Shown here piece by piece: positions 51,844 through 59,403 of a stretch of DNA of 64,000 bases. The position numbers and the translations under genes were made by a program. The DNA lies in contig JBBQZQ010000005.1 of NCBI GenBank assembly GCA_038207565.1, positions 79,141 through 143,140 on the forward strand, in the 5' to 3' direction. Every line of letters starts with the position of its first letter. Position 1 is the first letter of the stretch. Origin of the DNA: JALZAI01 sp038207565 (GTDB taxonomy: Bacteria; Actinomycetota; Actinomycetes; Mycobacteriales; Jatrophihabitantaceae). The notes under the pieces were generated by a model. That model saw nothing but the letters and a program-made list of their open reading frames with translations. It made no database searches and was not told where the DNA came from.

Positions 51844-51891
51844 GTTGGTACGACCGTACTACTCCTGCTATGTTGGGACGCATGTACCAAC
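51844..51891 (+). promoter_or_regulatory. Promoter and operator of the SMR-tetR operon
   Basis: TTGGTA (51845-51850) and TATGTT (51869-51874) form a good -35/-10 pair with 18-bp spacing. GTTGGTAC (51844-51851) and GTACCAAC (51884-51891) are perfect inverted arms that overlap the -35 and flank the start point. The downstream TetR protein is the natural candidate to bind them. Confidence 0.7.
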
Positions 51892-51907
51892 CTGAACAGG
51901 AGTCGCC

Positions 51908-52231
51908 GTGGCCTGGGTGCTGATCGTCATCGCCGGAGTGCTGGAGACCGGGTTCGCTGTAGCGCTGAAGTCGAGTGAGGGGTTCTCACGCCTCCTGCCG
52001 AGTGTGCTCTTCATGGTCTTCGCCGCCGGCAGCTTCACTCTGTTGAGCACCGGCCTGCGCTCGCTTCCGGTCGGCCCGGCGTACGCCGTGTGGACGGGCA
52101 TCGGCGCCGTCGGGACCGCCAGCTACGGCATGGCAATGCTCGGCGAGTCGGTGCAGACACTCAAACTCGTCTCCATCGCCCTCGTGGTCGCCGGCGTCGT
52201 GGGCCTGCAGCTGTCGAGCTCGAGCCACTGA
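51908..52231 (+). CDS. SMR family exporter, SugE/Gdx type
   Basis: A 107-residue protein with four helices. The N-terminus MAWVLIVIAGVLETGFAVAL carries the essential membrane Glu (residue 13) and the following LKSSEGFSRLLPS is typical of SugE. YAVWTGIGAVGTASYGMAML is the shared SMR signature. SugE-type members export guanidinium or quaternary ammonium ions in exchange for protons. GTG 51908 follows AGGAG. No guanidine riboswitch fits the short leader; the TetR gene 2 bp downstream is the likely regulator. Confidence 0.9.
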   Translation: MAWVLIVIAGVLETGFAVALKSSEGFSRLLPSVLFMVFAAGSFTLLSTGLRSLPVGPAYAVWTGIGAVGTASYGMAMLGESVQTLKLVSIALVVAGVVGLQLSSSSH

Positions 52232-52233
52232 GC

Positions 52234-52893
52234 ATGGCACCGGAGGACGCGTCCGCGCGCAAGACGTCCGCCCGCGGCCTGCGGCGACGGCAGCTGCTCC
52301 TTGAGGCCGCCGGCGAGCTGCTGATGGAGCATGGCTTCGCCGCCGTCAGCCACCGCGCCGTCGCGCAGCACGCGAAGCTGCCGCTGTCCGCGACCACGTA
52401 CTACTTCAGGTCGCTCGACGACCTTCTCGAGGGCGCCGTCCGTCAACTCGCCGACGGCTGGCTGGTCGACGCCGGCGCCGTCGTGACCGACCTACCGCCG
52501 CAGCTAGACGATCCCCGGGCGCTGGCCGAGGCCCTGGTCCGCGTCGCCGCACTGGGACCGGCGGGCGAGAACGACACCGACTCCCGAACCTTGCTCAGCC
52601 TCTACGACCGCTACCTGGAGGCGGCTCGTCACCCGCTCATACGCCCCGTGGTCGCCGAGTACGACGACCGGATCGAGGCCCTGCTGGCCGACGTGCTTCA
52701 CCGCCGCGCAGGCCCACCGGACGCGACTGCGGGCGAAATCAGGCGGACGGCTCGGCTCGTCCTGGCCGTCATCGACGGCGCCCTGCTGCGGGCGCTCGCA
52801 GAGGGCCTTCCGGTCGCCACGGCGACGACGGCCGTGGAGCAGCTGCTCGGCGCGCTCATCACGCACGAGACTCGCGGGAAGGGGCAGGCATGA
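52234..52893 (+). CDS. TetR family transcriptional regulator
   Basis: A 219-residue protein from ATG 52234, two bases after the SMR stop. The helix-turn-helix is GFAAVSHRAVAQHAKLPLSA followed by TTYYFRSLDDLLEGA; the rest is helical ligand domain. It is co-transcribed with the SMR exporter and very probably autorepresses the operon through the inverted repeat at 51844-51891, responding to the exporter's substrate. The frame is open upstream within the SMR gene but only this start gives a TetR N-terminus. Confidence 0.9.
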   Translation: MAPEDASARKTSARGLRRRQLLLEAAGELLMEHGFAAVSHRAVAQHAKLPLSATTYYFRSLDDLLEGAVRQLADGWLVDAGAVVTDLPPQLDDPRALAEALVRVAALGPAGENDTDSRTLLSLYDRYLEAARHPLIRPVVAEYDDRIEALLADVLHRRAGPPDATAGEIRRTARLVLAVIDGALLRALAEGLPVATATTAVEQLLGALITHETRGKGQA

Positions 52894-52920
52894 GACGGTG
52901 CAATTCGGTCGCCTCGATCG

Positions 52921-53286
52921 CTATCGGCATCGGCATCGGCGGGTGGGCGTCCGCGACGCTGGCAAGTTGAGCACCGCCACGACGACGCCGTCGCGGAGAT
53001 GGCGCGGATTGCGCGCTGCCGATGCATCGGCGAGCGGCTCATTACCGGCCTCAGGCACCTCCACATATCGCAGCTGCTCCAGCTCGTCGATGTCGCCGGC
53101 CGCCGGCCCGCACAGCACGTACAGCGCGGCTCGGTTGCCCGCGTCGGCCGCGAGCGCCATCGGCGCGAACCGTGGCGCCGTCCCCAATTCCACGACACCC
53201 GAGCTGCCCACGCTTCCGCAGCCACCGCAGCCAACGAGCCACAGTCGCCCGCGACAGCCCCGTATCGCTGTGATCGCAATCGACAC
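52921..53286 (-). CDS. Possible short secreted protein, unrecognised
   Basis: A 121-residue frame from GTG 53286. The N-terminal VSIAITAIRGCRGRLWLVGC could be a short lipoprotein signal with lipobox LVGC, and APMALAADAGNRAALYVLCG follows. No clear ribosome-binding site and no family recognised. It may be noise in a region of decayed genes. Confidence 0.25.
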   Translation of the reverse strand: MSIAITAIRGCRGRLWLVGCGGCGSVGSSGVVELGTAPRFAPMALAADAGNRAALYVLCGPAAGDIDELEQLRYVEVPEAGNEPLADASAARNPRHLRDGVVVAVLNLPASRTPTRRCRCR

Positions 53287-53354
53287 CGTGCCACCCGACC
53301 GGTGGCGGATTTCTGATGCGCTGCCCTTGGGAGACCGCCGGCATGTTCGCGACG

Positions 53355-53663
53355 TCCCCAAGCAGGCTGCAACGGTGCCTCCCGGCCGCGTCACCCGCGC
53401 CATCTCGAGGACTCCGGCGTGAGCATTGGACATGAACCCGACGACGAGGCACGCGAGCGTGGCGTCGAACTCCGCTTCGCCGAACGGCAGATTCTCGGCG
53501 ACGCCGGTCCGCAACCGACGTCCAGGACTCGCAGCCCCTCGGTGACCCCGCTGCATCGGCGAAGGCTGGTGTCAGGTTGTCCCGCGCGGGTCTTGCGCGC
53601 CCCGGTCCGAAATCGCTTCCAGCACCGGCGCCGACCGCACGCTCCGTTCGGCTGCCGGCGCAA
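53355..53663 (-). pseudogene. SAM-dependent methyltransferase with internal deletion
   Basis: On the minus strand the SAM motif GLRVLDVGCGPA ends at about 53502 and is followed, in a different frame starting at the same point, by VAENLPFGEAEFDATLACLV and GVLEMARVTRPGGTVAAC, the later motifs of a class I methyltransferase. The normal 40-50 residues between these motifs are missing, and the C-terminal domain is not recognisable. A deletion with frame change has inactivated the gene. Confidence 0.75.
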
Positions 53664-53800
53664 CCGACGCTAGCAGTAACGCACCGTGCGTGGTGGGTGA
53701 CAGTGTGCAGCAGAATCCATCCGTTGAGCTTCGCTATCGCTCCGCAGACCCGGTCGATTCGACGACGCGACGCTATCCGACCTGACCGCTGGTTCGGGAG

Positions 53801-54235
53801 TTAGGGCTGGGATGCTGCGCGCATGGACGCGGCCACGGCGGCGGTTCGCATGACTCCGAGCACAGGTCCGACAGGGAGTGCGAATCCGATCCAGTAGGCA
53901 ACCTCGAGCGGCAGTAGCGCGAACGAAAGCCACCGCGCGTTGGGCCTGCCGGCCCACAGCATCGATCCGACCACAACCTCAGCGGCACAGACTGCAACGA
54001 ACCCGATGAGCAGGGGAACGGAGGTGGTTATCCCGATCCTTTCGAAAGGCCCGTCGCCGTACGTCGGAAAGCCCATGAAGTGCCACACCTCGTGATGTTG
54101 GGCAACGTAGGCGGTGCCGTAGACGCCAAGCGGTCCGAATCCGAGACCGGCGACCCAAGCCAGGGCGCCCGCTGCCCGGCGCATGCCCATGCCCGCACGC
54201 CCTGCGGTTTCTCCGTCCTCGTGACTGGTACCCAC
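53801..54235 (-). CDS. Hypothetical membrane protein, four helices
   Basis: A 144-residue protein from GTG 54235; a start at ATG 54190 (MGMRRAAGALAWVAGLG) would be 129 residues and matches the first helix better. Helices lie at about 19-40, 70-95, 100-120 and 122-140. The loop HHEVWHFMGFPTYGDGPFE after helix 1 is distinctive and, as I recall, occurs in streptomycete hypothetical proteins. Its function is unknown. It is flanked by pseudogenes but has no disruption itself. Confidence 0.55.
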   Translation of the reverse strand: MGTSHEDGETAGRAGMGMRRAAGALAWVAGLGFGPLGVYGTAYVAQHHEVWHFMGFPTYGDGPFERIGITTSVPLLIGFVAVCAAEVVVGSMLWAGRPNARWLSFALLPLEVAYWIGFALPVGPVLGVMRTAAVAASMRAASQP

Positions 54236-54348
54236 CCGTTGTCCGCAGCCTGCGCCCGCCGCTCCAAACCAAAGGAAAGTTGGTCTGCGAGCTCATCGAG
54301 GTCGCCGCAGCTGGAGACGATCCGGAGCCGGTAGCGCAACGACCATAG

Positions 54349-54719
54349 ATGCGGGAGATGCCTACCGCACAGTCGGCCCAGCGGGTCCTGGCACTCGCCG
54401 TCGAACACGGCACCGATATCTTCGAGCGAGCCGCTCCGCTCTGGCAGGCCGTCAATGCGGCGGCCGCCGCCGACCCCTACGTCCAGCGCTACTGGGAGGG
54501 CGTGACCGCGAACCGGCAAGTGGGCCCGGCGCGCATGGTGTCCCGACTGTCCGAACTCGGTGCTCTGCGCAACGGGCTCCATCACAGCGCGTAACCGATC
54601 TAGTGGTCGTGCTCTTCGGCCATGACGTGTTCCACGAACTACGCGAGGCCGGCTGGGCAGTAACCGCCTACAAGGCCTGGCTCCACACCACGCTCGTCCA
54701 GCAACTGCTGCGCAAGTAG
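54349..54719 (+). pseudogene. TetR regulator, C-terminal domain fragment
   Basis: ATG 54349 leads into RVLALAVEHGTDIFERAAPL and AVNAAAAADPYVQRYWEGVT, the ligand-domain helices of a TetR protein, and stops at 54592 after GLHHSA. In another frame it resumes immediately: VTDLVVVLFGHDVFHELREA and AYKAWLHTTLVQQLLRK, ending at the TAG 54717-54719. The DNA-binding domain is entirely absent, so this is a remnant, additionally frameshifted. Confidence 0.75.
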
Positions 54720-54812
54720 CGGCTCGAGCCGCGGGCCAGCCGAGACTTGTCCTACGGCAAAATCCTGACCGAGCAATGAGGATCGGCGATCGGAGCGTGT
54801 TGATCGAGGTAA

Positions 54813-55751
54813 TCAAGATGGACTTCGGATCCGCCCGGACCGGCATTGGGTTGGCGTTGTGCCGTAGGCGGTGCGGAATGCGCGGCTGAATGTCGCGAGG
54901 TCGGGGAAGCCCCAGCGCCGTGAAATGTCCGTGATCGAGCGACCGTCGTAGGCCGGGTGACGCAGTTCAAGACGTGCTCGTTCCAGGCGCTGGTGCTGGA
55001 TCTGGTGGGCGACCGTGCTGCCGCGGCCGGCGAAGAGCCTGTGCAGGTGTCGGGTCGAGATGAAATGCGCCGCGGCGATATCAGGAGGGCCGAGACCTGG
55101 ATCGCTCAGGCGCTCGTTGATGTAGTCGTCGATGCGCCGCAGCAAGCCATCCGCGGAGCGTTCCGGATCGGAAGGACGTGCTCGTTCAGTAGCTACCGTG
55201 ATGACCAGTTCCGATATTTCGTTGCTGAGGCGGGCGCCGCCGGCGACGCTCAACTCGGGTGGAGCGTTCACGAGGTCGCGCAGCATCCGCCCGACGATCG
55301 CCCCGAGCCCGCCACTCCCGCTGAGGCAGCGCGCCGTGAGGGCCGGTGACACTGTGTCGTGGAGCCCAACGCAGGCGCGTGGCCAGGTGTAGACGAGTAG
55401 CTCCCAGTCCTCTTTGAGTCCCCACCGGAACGGACGGTCGGTCTCGTAGACGGCGAAGTCGCCCGGCGTGAGTACAGCCTCTCGGCCGTCCTGCTGGAGG
55501 ACACCCGCGCCACGGGTGAGCAGTCCCACCTGCAGATAGACATCGTCGTCCACGCGAACGAGTTGGGGCGTGCGGGTGCAACCCTGGGTGCTCGATTCCA
55601 CGGAGGCGACGTTCAGGAGGCCCAGATCTGTGGACCGAACGCGTCCGGTGAACGTCTCTTCGCGATCGGCCACGATGTCGAGGGCGACGAAGTACTCCCG
55701 AATCAGGTCACGCCAGACATCCAGTCGGTCGGTCGTGGCGGGTCGGCCCAT
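54813..55751 (-). CDS. AraC family transcriptional regulator
   Basis: A 312-residue protein. The N-terminal cupin-like AraC_binding_2 domain (about residues 15-185) contains LTRGAGVLQQDGREAVLTPG followed by DFAVYETDRPF. The C-terminal double helix-turn-helix has DIAAAHFISTRHLHRLFAG and SITDISRRWGFPDLATFSRA with the AraC signature FRTAYGTTPTQ. It is divergent from the molybdopterin oxidoreductase gene, with 145 bp between starts, and is the obvious candidate to control it. Confidence 0.92.
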   Translation of the reverse strand: MGRPATTDRLDVWRDLIREYFVALDIVADREETFTGRVRSTDLGLLNVASVESSTQGCTRTPQLVRVDDDVYLQVGLLTRGAGVLQQDGREAVLTPGDFAVYETDRPFRWGLKEDWELLVYTWPRACVGLHDTVSPALTARCLSGSGGLGAIVGRMLRDLVNAPPELSVAGGARLSNEISELVITVATERARPSDPERSADGLLRRIDDYINERLSDPGLGPPDIAAAHFISTRHLHRLFAGRGSTVAHQIQHQRLERARLELRHPAYDGRSITDISRRWGFPDLATFSRAFRTAYGTTPTQCRSGRIRSPS

Positions 55752-55896
55752 ATGTACCTCGGCGTTTCAGGGGCCGTAGTAGGTTACGGGCCCGGCGGCG
55801 GCGCCGTCAAACAGCGGCGAGCGGATGTCACGCAGTCACAATATTGCTGTCACCTGGTGCCAAACCAGCAGGTCCGCACGAGCGGAGGATGAGGCG

Positions 55897-58038
55897 ATGA
55901 CCGCGATCGAAGACATCCCCGTGACCGACGTATCTAGCACGACCGTCCGGGCCGCGTGTTCGCACGACTGCCCGGACACGTGCGCGATGCTGGTGACCGT
56001 CGAGAACGGCAAGGCGGTTGAGGTTCGCGGCGACCCGGACCACCCGTTCACGCAGGGCGGCTTGTGCGTCAAGGTCAACAACTATCAGGAGAAGGTCTAC
56101 AGCCCGGATCGCCTGTTGCACCCCATGCGTCGTAGCGGCCCGAAGGGAAGCGGCCAGTTCGAGCACATCACCTGGGATGAGGCGCTGGACGAGATCGCCG
56201 GCCGCTTCACAGCGACCATTGCCGAACACGGTCCAGAGTCGATCATGCCGGTGAGCTATCTCGGAACGCAGGGAATCATCAACGGTCTCAACGTGGGTGA
56301 TCCGTTCTTCAATGCGCTGGGCGCGACGATCGCCGAACGTACCTACTGCGATTCGGGCGCGTGCACCGCGTACACGATGACGATCGGCGCCACCGCGGGC
56401 GTCGATCCGGAAAGCCTTGTGCATTCGCGCTACATCATCATCTGGGCCTGCAATATGGTCTCGACCAATCTGCACCTGTGGCCGTTCGTGGCCGAGGCCC
56501 AGCGCCGCGGCGCGAAGGTCGTGGTGATCGACCCGATGCGCCACAGCACGGCCAAGCGTGCCGACTGGCACATTCCGATCCGGCCGGGGACGGACGGCGC
56601 CCTGGCGCTGGCCATGATGCACGTGATCATCAGCGAGGGTCTGACGGACGAGGCATACGTCCGCGAGCACACGGTCGGATACTCCGATCTGGTCGAGCGG
56701 GTGCAGCAGTACACGCCGGAGTGGGCCCAGGGCGAGACCGGCATCCCCGCCGACGACATCCGCACCCTGGCCCGCGAGTACGCGACGTCGGAGCCGTCGA
56801 TGATCCGGATCGGGGTGGCCATCGAGCGCCACGCCGGCGGCGGTCAGACCGTGCGAGCGATTGCGTGCCTGCCGGCGCTCGTGGGGGCGTGGCGCGAGGT
56901 CGGCGGGGGGCTCTTGCAACTGCCGTTGTGGGCGTTCCCGGTGAACTGGGGTGCGCTGATGCACCCTGAGCTGGCGACTCCTGGAACCCGGGTGGTCAAT
57001 CAGTTCCAGCTGGGGCAGGCGCTGACCGGAGAGATGGCGCTCGACCCGCCCATCAATGCCTTGATGGTGTATAACTCCAACCCCTTGGTGGTATGTCCCG
57101 ACCAGGACAAGGTGGTTGCCGGGCTGTCTCGCGACGACCTGTTCACCGTGGTCAGCGACCACTTCCTGACCGACACCGCGCGCTACGCCGATATCGTCCT
57201 GCCCGCCACGACACAGCTCGAGCAGCACGACATCATGTTCAGCTGGGGGCATTTCTACGTCACGCTCAACACCCCAGCGATCGCGCCGCTGGGCGAAGCG
57301 GTGTCCAACACCGAACTCTTCCGCCGCCTCGCCGCTCGCATGGGTCTTGCCGATCCCTGCTTCACCCGCACCGACGAGGAGATGATGGCCCAGGCCTTCG
57401 ACTGGTCGGCGCCCGCGATGAAAGGGATCACGCTCGACTCACTACGGGAAACCGGTTGGGCGCGACTCAACCTTCCCGGCCCCGACGAATTCGCCCCGCA
57501 CGCCGAAGGGAACTTCCCGACACCATCGGGCAAGACGGAGTTCCGGTCGTCGGTCGCCGAGGCTGCCGGTAACTTCGTGGTGCCACTGTTCCGACAGGGC
57601 TGTGCGGAATTCCAGCCCGGCGGCGAGGTGGACCCCGTGCCCTATTACATCCCGCCACGGGAGACCGCCGATTCGGGGTACCGGCTCAGTCTCATCTCGC
57701 CCAAGTCGCACGCCTTCATCAATTCCAGTGCGGGCGACCAGCCGAAGCAGTTGCGCGTCCAGGGCGAACAGACGGTCATCATCCATCCGAACGATGCCGA
57801 CGAACGCGGTATCGCCGCCGGACAGTACGTCCGCGTGTTCAACGAACGCGGCCGCTTCATCGCGCGCGCAGAGGTGAGCACCGAGATCGCCCCCGGTGTT
57901 GTCATCTCCCCTATGGGCGGCTGGCGCAAGAACGCGAAAGACGACTCAACAGTGAATGCAGTCAACCCTGTCGTGTTCGCCGACCTGGGCAACGCCCCGA
58001 CGTTCTCGGATTCGCGGGTCGAGATCGAGCCGGTCTGA
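55897..58038 (+). CDS. Molybdopterin-dependent oxidoreductase (DMSO reductase family)
   Basis: A 713-residue enzyme from ATG 55897 with GGAGGATGAGG upstream. An N-terminal [4Fe-4S] site is formed by CSHDCPDTC and the later GGLCVKV. The bis-MGD-binding parts follow: TYCDSGACTAYT near residue 150, IIIWACNMVSTNLH, VVVIDPMRHSTAKRADWHIP and the C-terminal molydopterin-dinucleotide barrel (YRLSLISPKSHAFINSS; VRVFNERGRFIARAEV). No Tat signal, so it is cytoplasmic. No electron-transfer subunit is adjacent. The subgroup is frequent in actinobacteria with unknown substrate. It is coupled to the following CBS gene (TGATG). Confidence 0.9.
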   Translation: MTAIEDIPVTDVSSTTVRAACSHDCPDTCAMLVTVENGKAVEVRGDPDHPFTQGGLCVKVNNYQEKVYSPDRLLHPMRRSGPKGSGQFEHITWDEALDEIAGRFTATIAEHGPESIMPVSYLGTQGIINGLNVGDPFFNALGATIAERTYCDSGACTAYTMTIGATAGVDPESLVHSRYIIIWACNMVSTNLHLWPFVAEAQRRGAKVVVIDPMRHSTAKRADWHIPIRPGTDGALALAMMHVIISEGLTDEAYVREHTVGYSDLVERVQQYTPEWAQGETGIPADDIRTLAREYATSEPSMIRIGVAIERHAGGGQTVRAIACLPALVGAWREVGGGLLQLPLWAFPVNWGALMHPELATPGTRVVNQFQLGQALTGEMALDPPINALMVYNSNPLVVCPDQDKVVAGLSRDDLFTVVSDHFLTDTARYADIVLPATTQLEQHDIMFSWGHFYVTLNTPAIAPLGEAVSNTELFRRLAARMGLADPCFTRTDEEMMAQAFDWSAPAMKGITLDSLRETGWARLNLPGPDEFAPHAEGNFPTPSGKTEFRSSVAEAAGNFVVPLFRQGCAEFQPGGEVDPVPYYIPPRETADSGYRLSLISPKSHAFINSSAGDQPKQLRVQGEQTVIIHPNDADERGIAAGQYVRVFNERGRFIARAEVSTEIAPGVVISPMGGWRKNAKDDSTVNAVNPVVFADLGNAPTFSDSRVEIEPV

Positions 58039-58448
58039 TGCTTCAGCGGTCTCCCACGCGGACGGTCGCCGACGCGATGATCACCAACGTCAAGCTGAGC
58101 AACGCAGCGACAACCGTGCGAGAGCTTCGAGGTCTGTTCCACGATGAGCACGTACACGCTGCGGTGATCGTCGAGGATGGCGTTCTACTGGCGGTCGTGG
58201 ACCGAGTCGATGTGGAGGGCAACGAACGCGACGACGCCGTTGCCGTCTACCTAGGCTGCCAGCAGGCGCGTGTCGTCGCACCGGATGTCGACCTCGAGGA
58301 GGCGCGGCAGTTCTTGCTCGCCTCCGGCCGACGACGGCTGGCTGTGGTCGCGGATGACGGGAGATTTCGCGGTTTGCTCTGTCTCAAGCGCACCCGAAAG
58401 GGATTCTGCTCCAACCGGGACGTCCGCGCCCGCTCTGAAAGCCCGTGA
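58038..58448 (+). CDS. CBS-domain protein
   Basis: A 136-residue protein whose ATG shares a base with the stop of the oxidoreductase. Two CBS motifs pack into one Bateman module: TVADAMITNVKLSNAATTVR with HVHAAVIVEDGVLLAVVDR, then QFLLASGRRRLAVVADDGRF with GLLCLKRTRKGFC. Such modules bind adenine nucleotides and sense energy state. Translational coupling suggests it regulates or accompanies the oxidoreductase. Confidence 0.85.
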   Translation: MLQRSPTRTVADAMITNVKLSNAATTVRELRGLFHDEHVHAAVIVEDGVLLAVVDRVDVEGNERDDAVAVYLGCQQARVVAPDVDLEEARQFLLASGRRRLAVVADDGRFRGLLCLKRTRKGFCSNRDVRARSESP

Positions 58449-58557
58449 GGCGAGTCGGGCTCTTGGACGTGATCTAGTCGGCCACGCCGCCGACGAGTCG
58501 ACAACGCTTTCGCACCATACGGCGAAATAGATACAGCTCGGGCGGCGGGTGCTAGAT

Positions 58558-58587
58558 TTCCTGAGTATCTCGATCGGGATAGATAAT
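58558..58587 (+). promoter_or_regulatory. Candidate promoter with embedded palindrome before the carbonic anhydrase gene
   Basis: TTCCTG (58558-58563) and GATAAT (58582-58587) are spaced by 18 bp. Between them lies TATCTCGATCGGGATA (58566-58581), a 16-bp palindrome with one T/G mismatch pair. The leader would be about 45 nt. Confidence 0.45.
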
Positions 58588-58637
58588 TTGCTTCGGGCAA
58601 CCGCCGAAGTACTGGTCCAACGACGAGGGAGCAGAGT

Positions 58638-59216
58638 ATGTCCGTTTTGGAAGACGTCCTGCGGGCGAATGACGCATACGCTGCTGAGTTTGGCGACAAG
58701 TCCGAGTTGGCCCTGCCGCCGAGCCGCGGGTTCGCCATCCTCACCTGCATGGACGCGCGCCTCGACCCGGCAAAGTACGCCGGGCTCAGCGAAGGTGATG
58801 CCCACGTAATCCGCAACGCCGGGGGCCGCGCCAGCGACGACGCCATCCGTTCGCTGGTCATCTCCTACAAGCTGTTGGGCACCGCGGAATGGTTCGTCAT
58901 CCACCACAGCAACTGCGGGATGGAGTTCTTTACCGACGACCTCATGCGGGGGCTTCTCGCCAGCAGCCTGGAAACGGCTGTCCTGGACGCGGATGGCTTT
59001 CATGATGTAGGTGTCGGGCCAGGCTCGGCCGAAGCGAGCTATATCGACTGGTTGACCATCAGCGATAGCGCTCAAAGCGTCACTGACGACGTCGCCCGCA
59101 TTCGTAGCCACCCGCTGGTTCCGGCGAGCATTCCGATCTATGGCTACATCTACGACGTGACGACCGGGCGCCTCGTCGAGGTCCCGGATGCGACTGAGGC
59201 CGGTCAGGCTTCGTGA
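58638..59216 (+). CDS. Beta-carbonic anhydrase
   Basis: A 192-residue zinc enzyme interconverting CO2 and bicarbonate. Zinc ligands Cys37, His90 and Cys93 (CMDAR; HHSNCG) and the Asp39-Arg41 dyad are intact, with the RNAGGRASDDAIRSL block between. This matches the small actinobacterial clade. ATG 58638 is preceded by GAGGGAGCAGAGT. It is transcribed alone, with a candidate operator in its promoter. Confidence 0.93.
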   Translation: MSVLEDVLRANDAYAAEFGDKSELALPPSRGFAILTCMDARLDPAKYAGLSEGDAHVIRNAGGRASDDAIRSLVISYKLLGTAEWFVIHHSNCGMEFFTDDLMRGLLASSLETAVLDADGFHDVGVGPGSAEASYIDWLTISDSAQSVTDDVARIRSHPLVPASIPIYGYIYDVTTGRLVEVPDATEAGQAS

Positions 59217-59388
59217 CGCCGGTCAGCTGACCGTGGCACCCCGCCCAGTTGGTGTGCGACCTGACCGGTGCCTAGGGCTGCAATTGCTCGAGAACAGCCT
59301 CGTCACCGTGGCCGGGACGATGCTGGAGATCTGAGCAGCGACCGCTCGCGCCGGGCTTGTCCGCGGCTGGGACACCTTGCTGCTCGTC

Positions 59389-59394
59389 TAGCCT
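59389..59394 (+). promoter_or_regulatory. -10 hexamer before murT
   Basis: TAGCCT, 9 nt before the ATG at 59404, with no ribosome-binding site; probably a leaderless or nearly leaderless start. Confidence 0.4.
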
Positions 59395-59403
59395 GGGCTC
59401 ACC

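Noticed and set aside
51875..51907. Guanidine riboswitch before the SMR gene
   Set aside because: Leader of about 27-30 nt between promoter and start is too short for the aptamer and lacks its conserved motifs.
55828..57252. 474-codon minus-strand frame
   Set aside because: Shadow of the molybdopterin oxidoreductase; no recognisable fold.
59217..59388. Short frames between carbonic anhydrase and murT
   Set aside because: No domain, ribosome-binding site or family resemblance; treated as intergenic.
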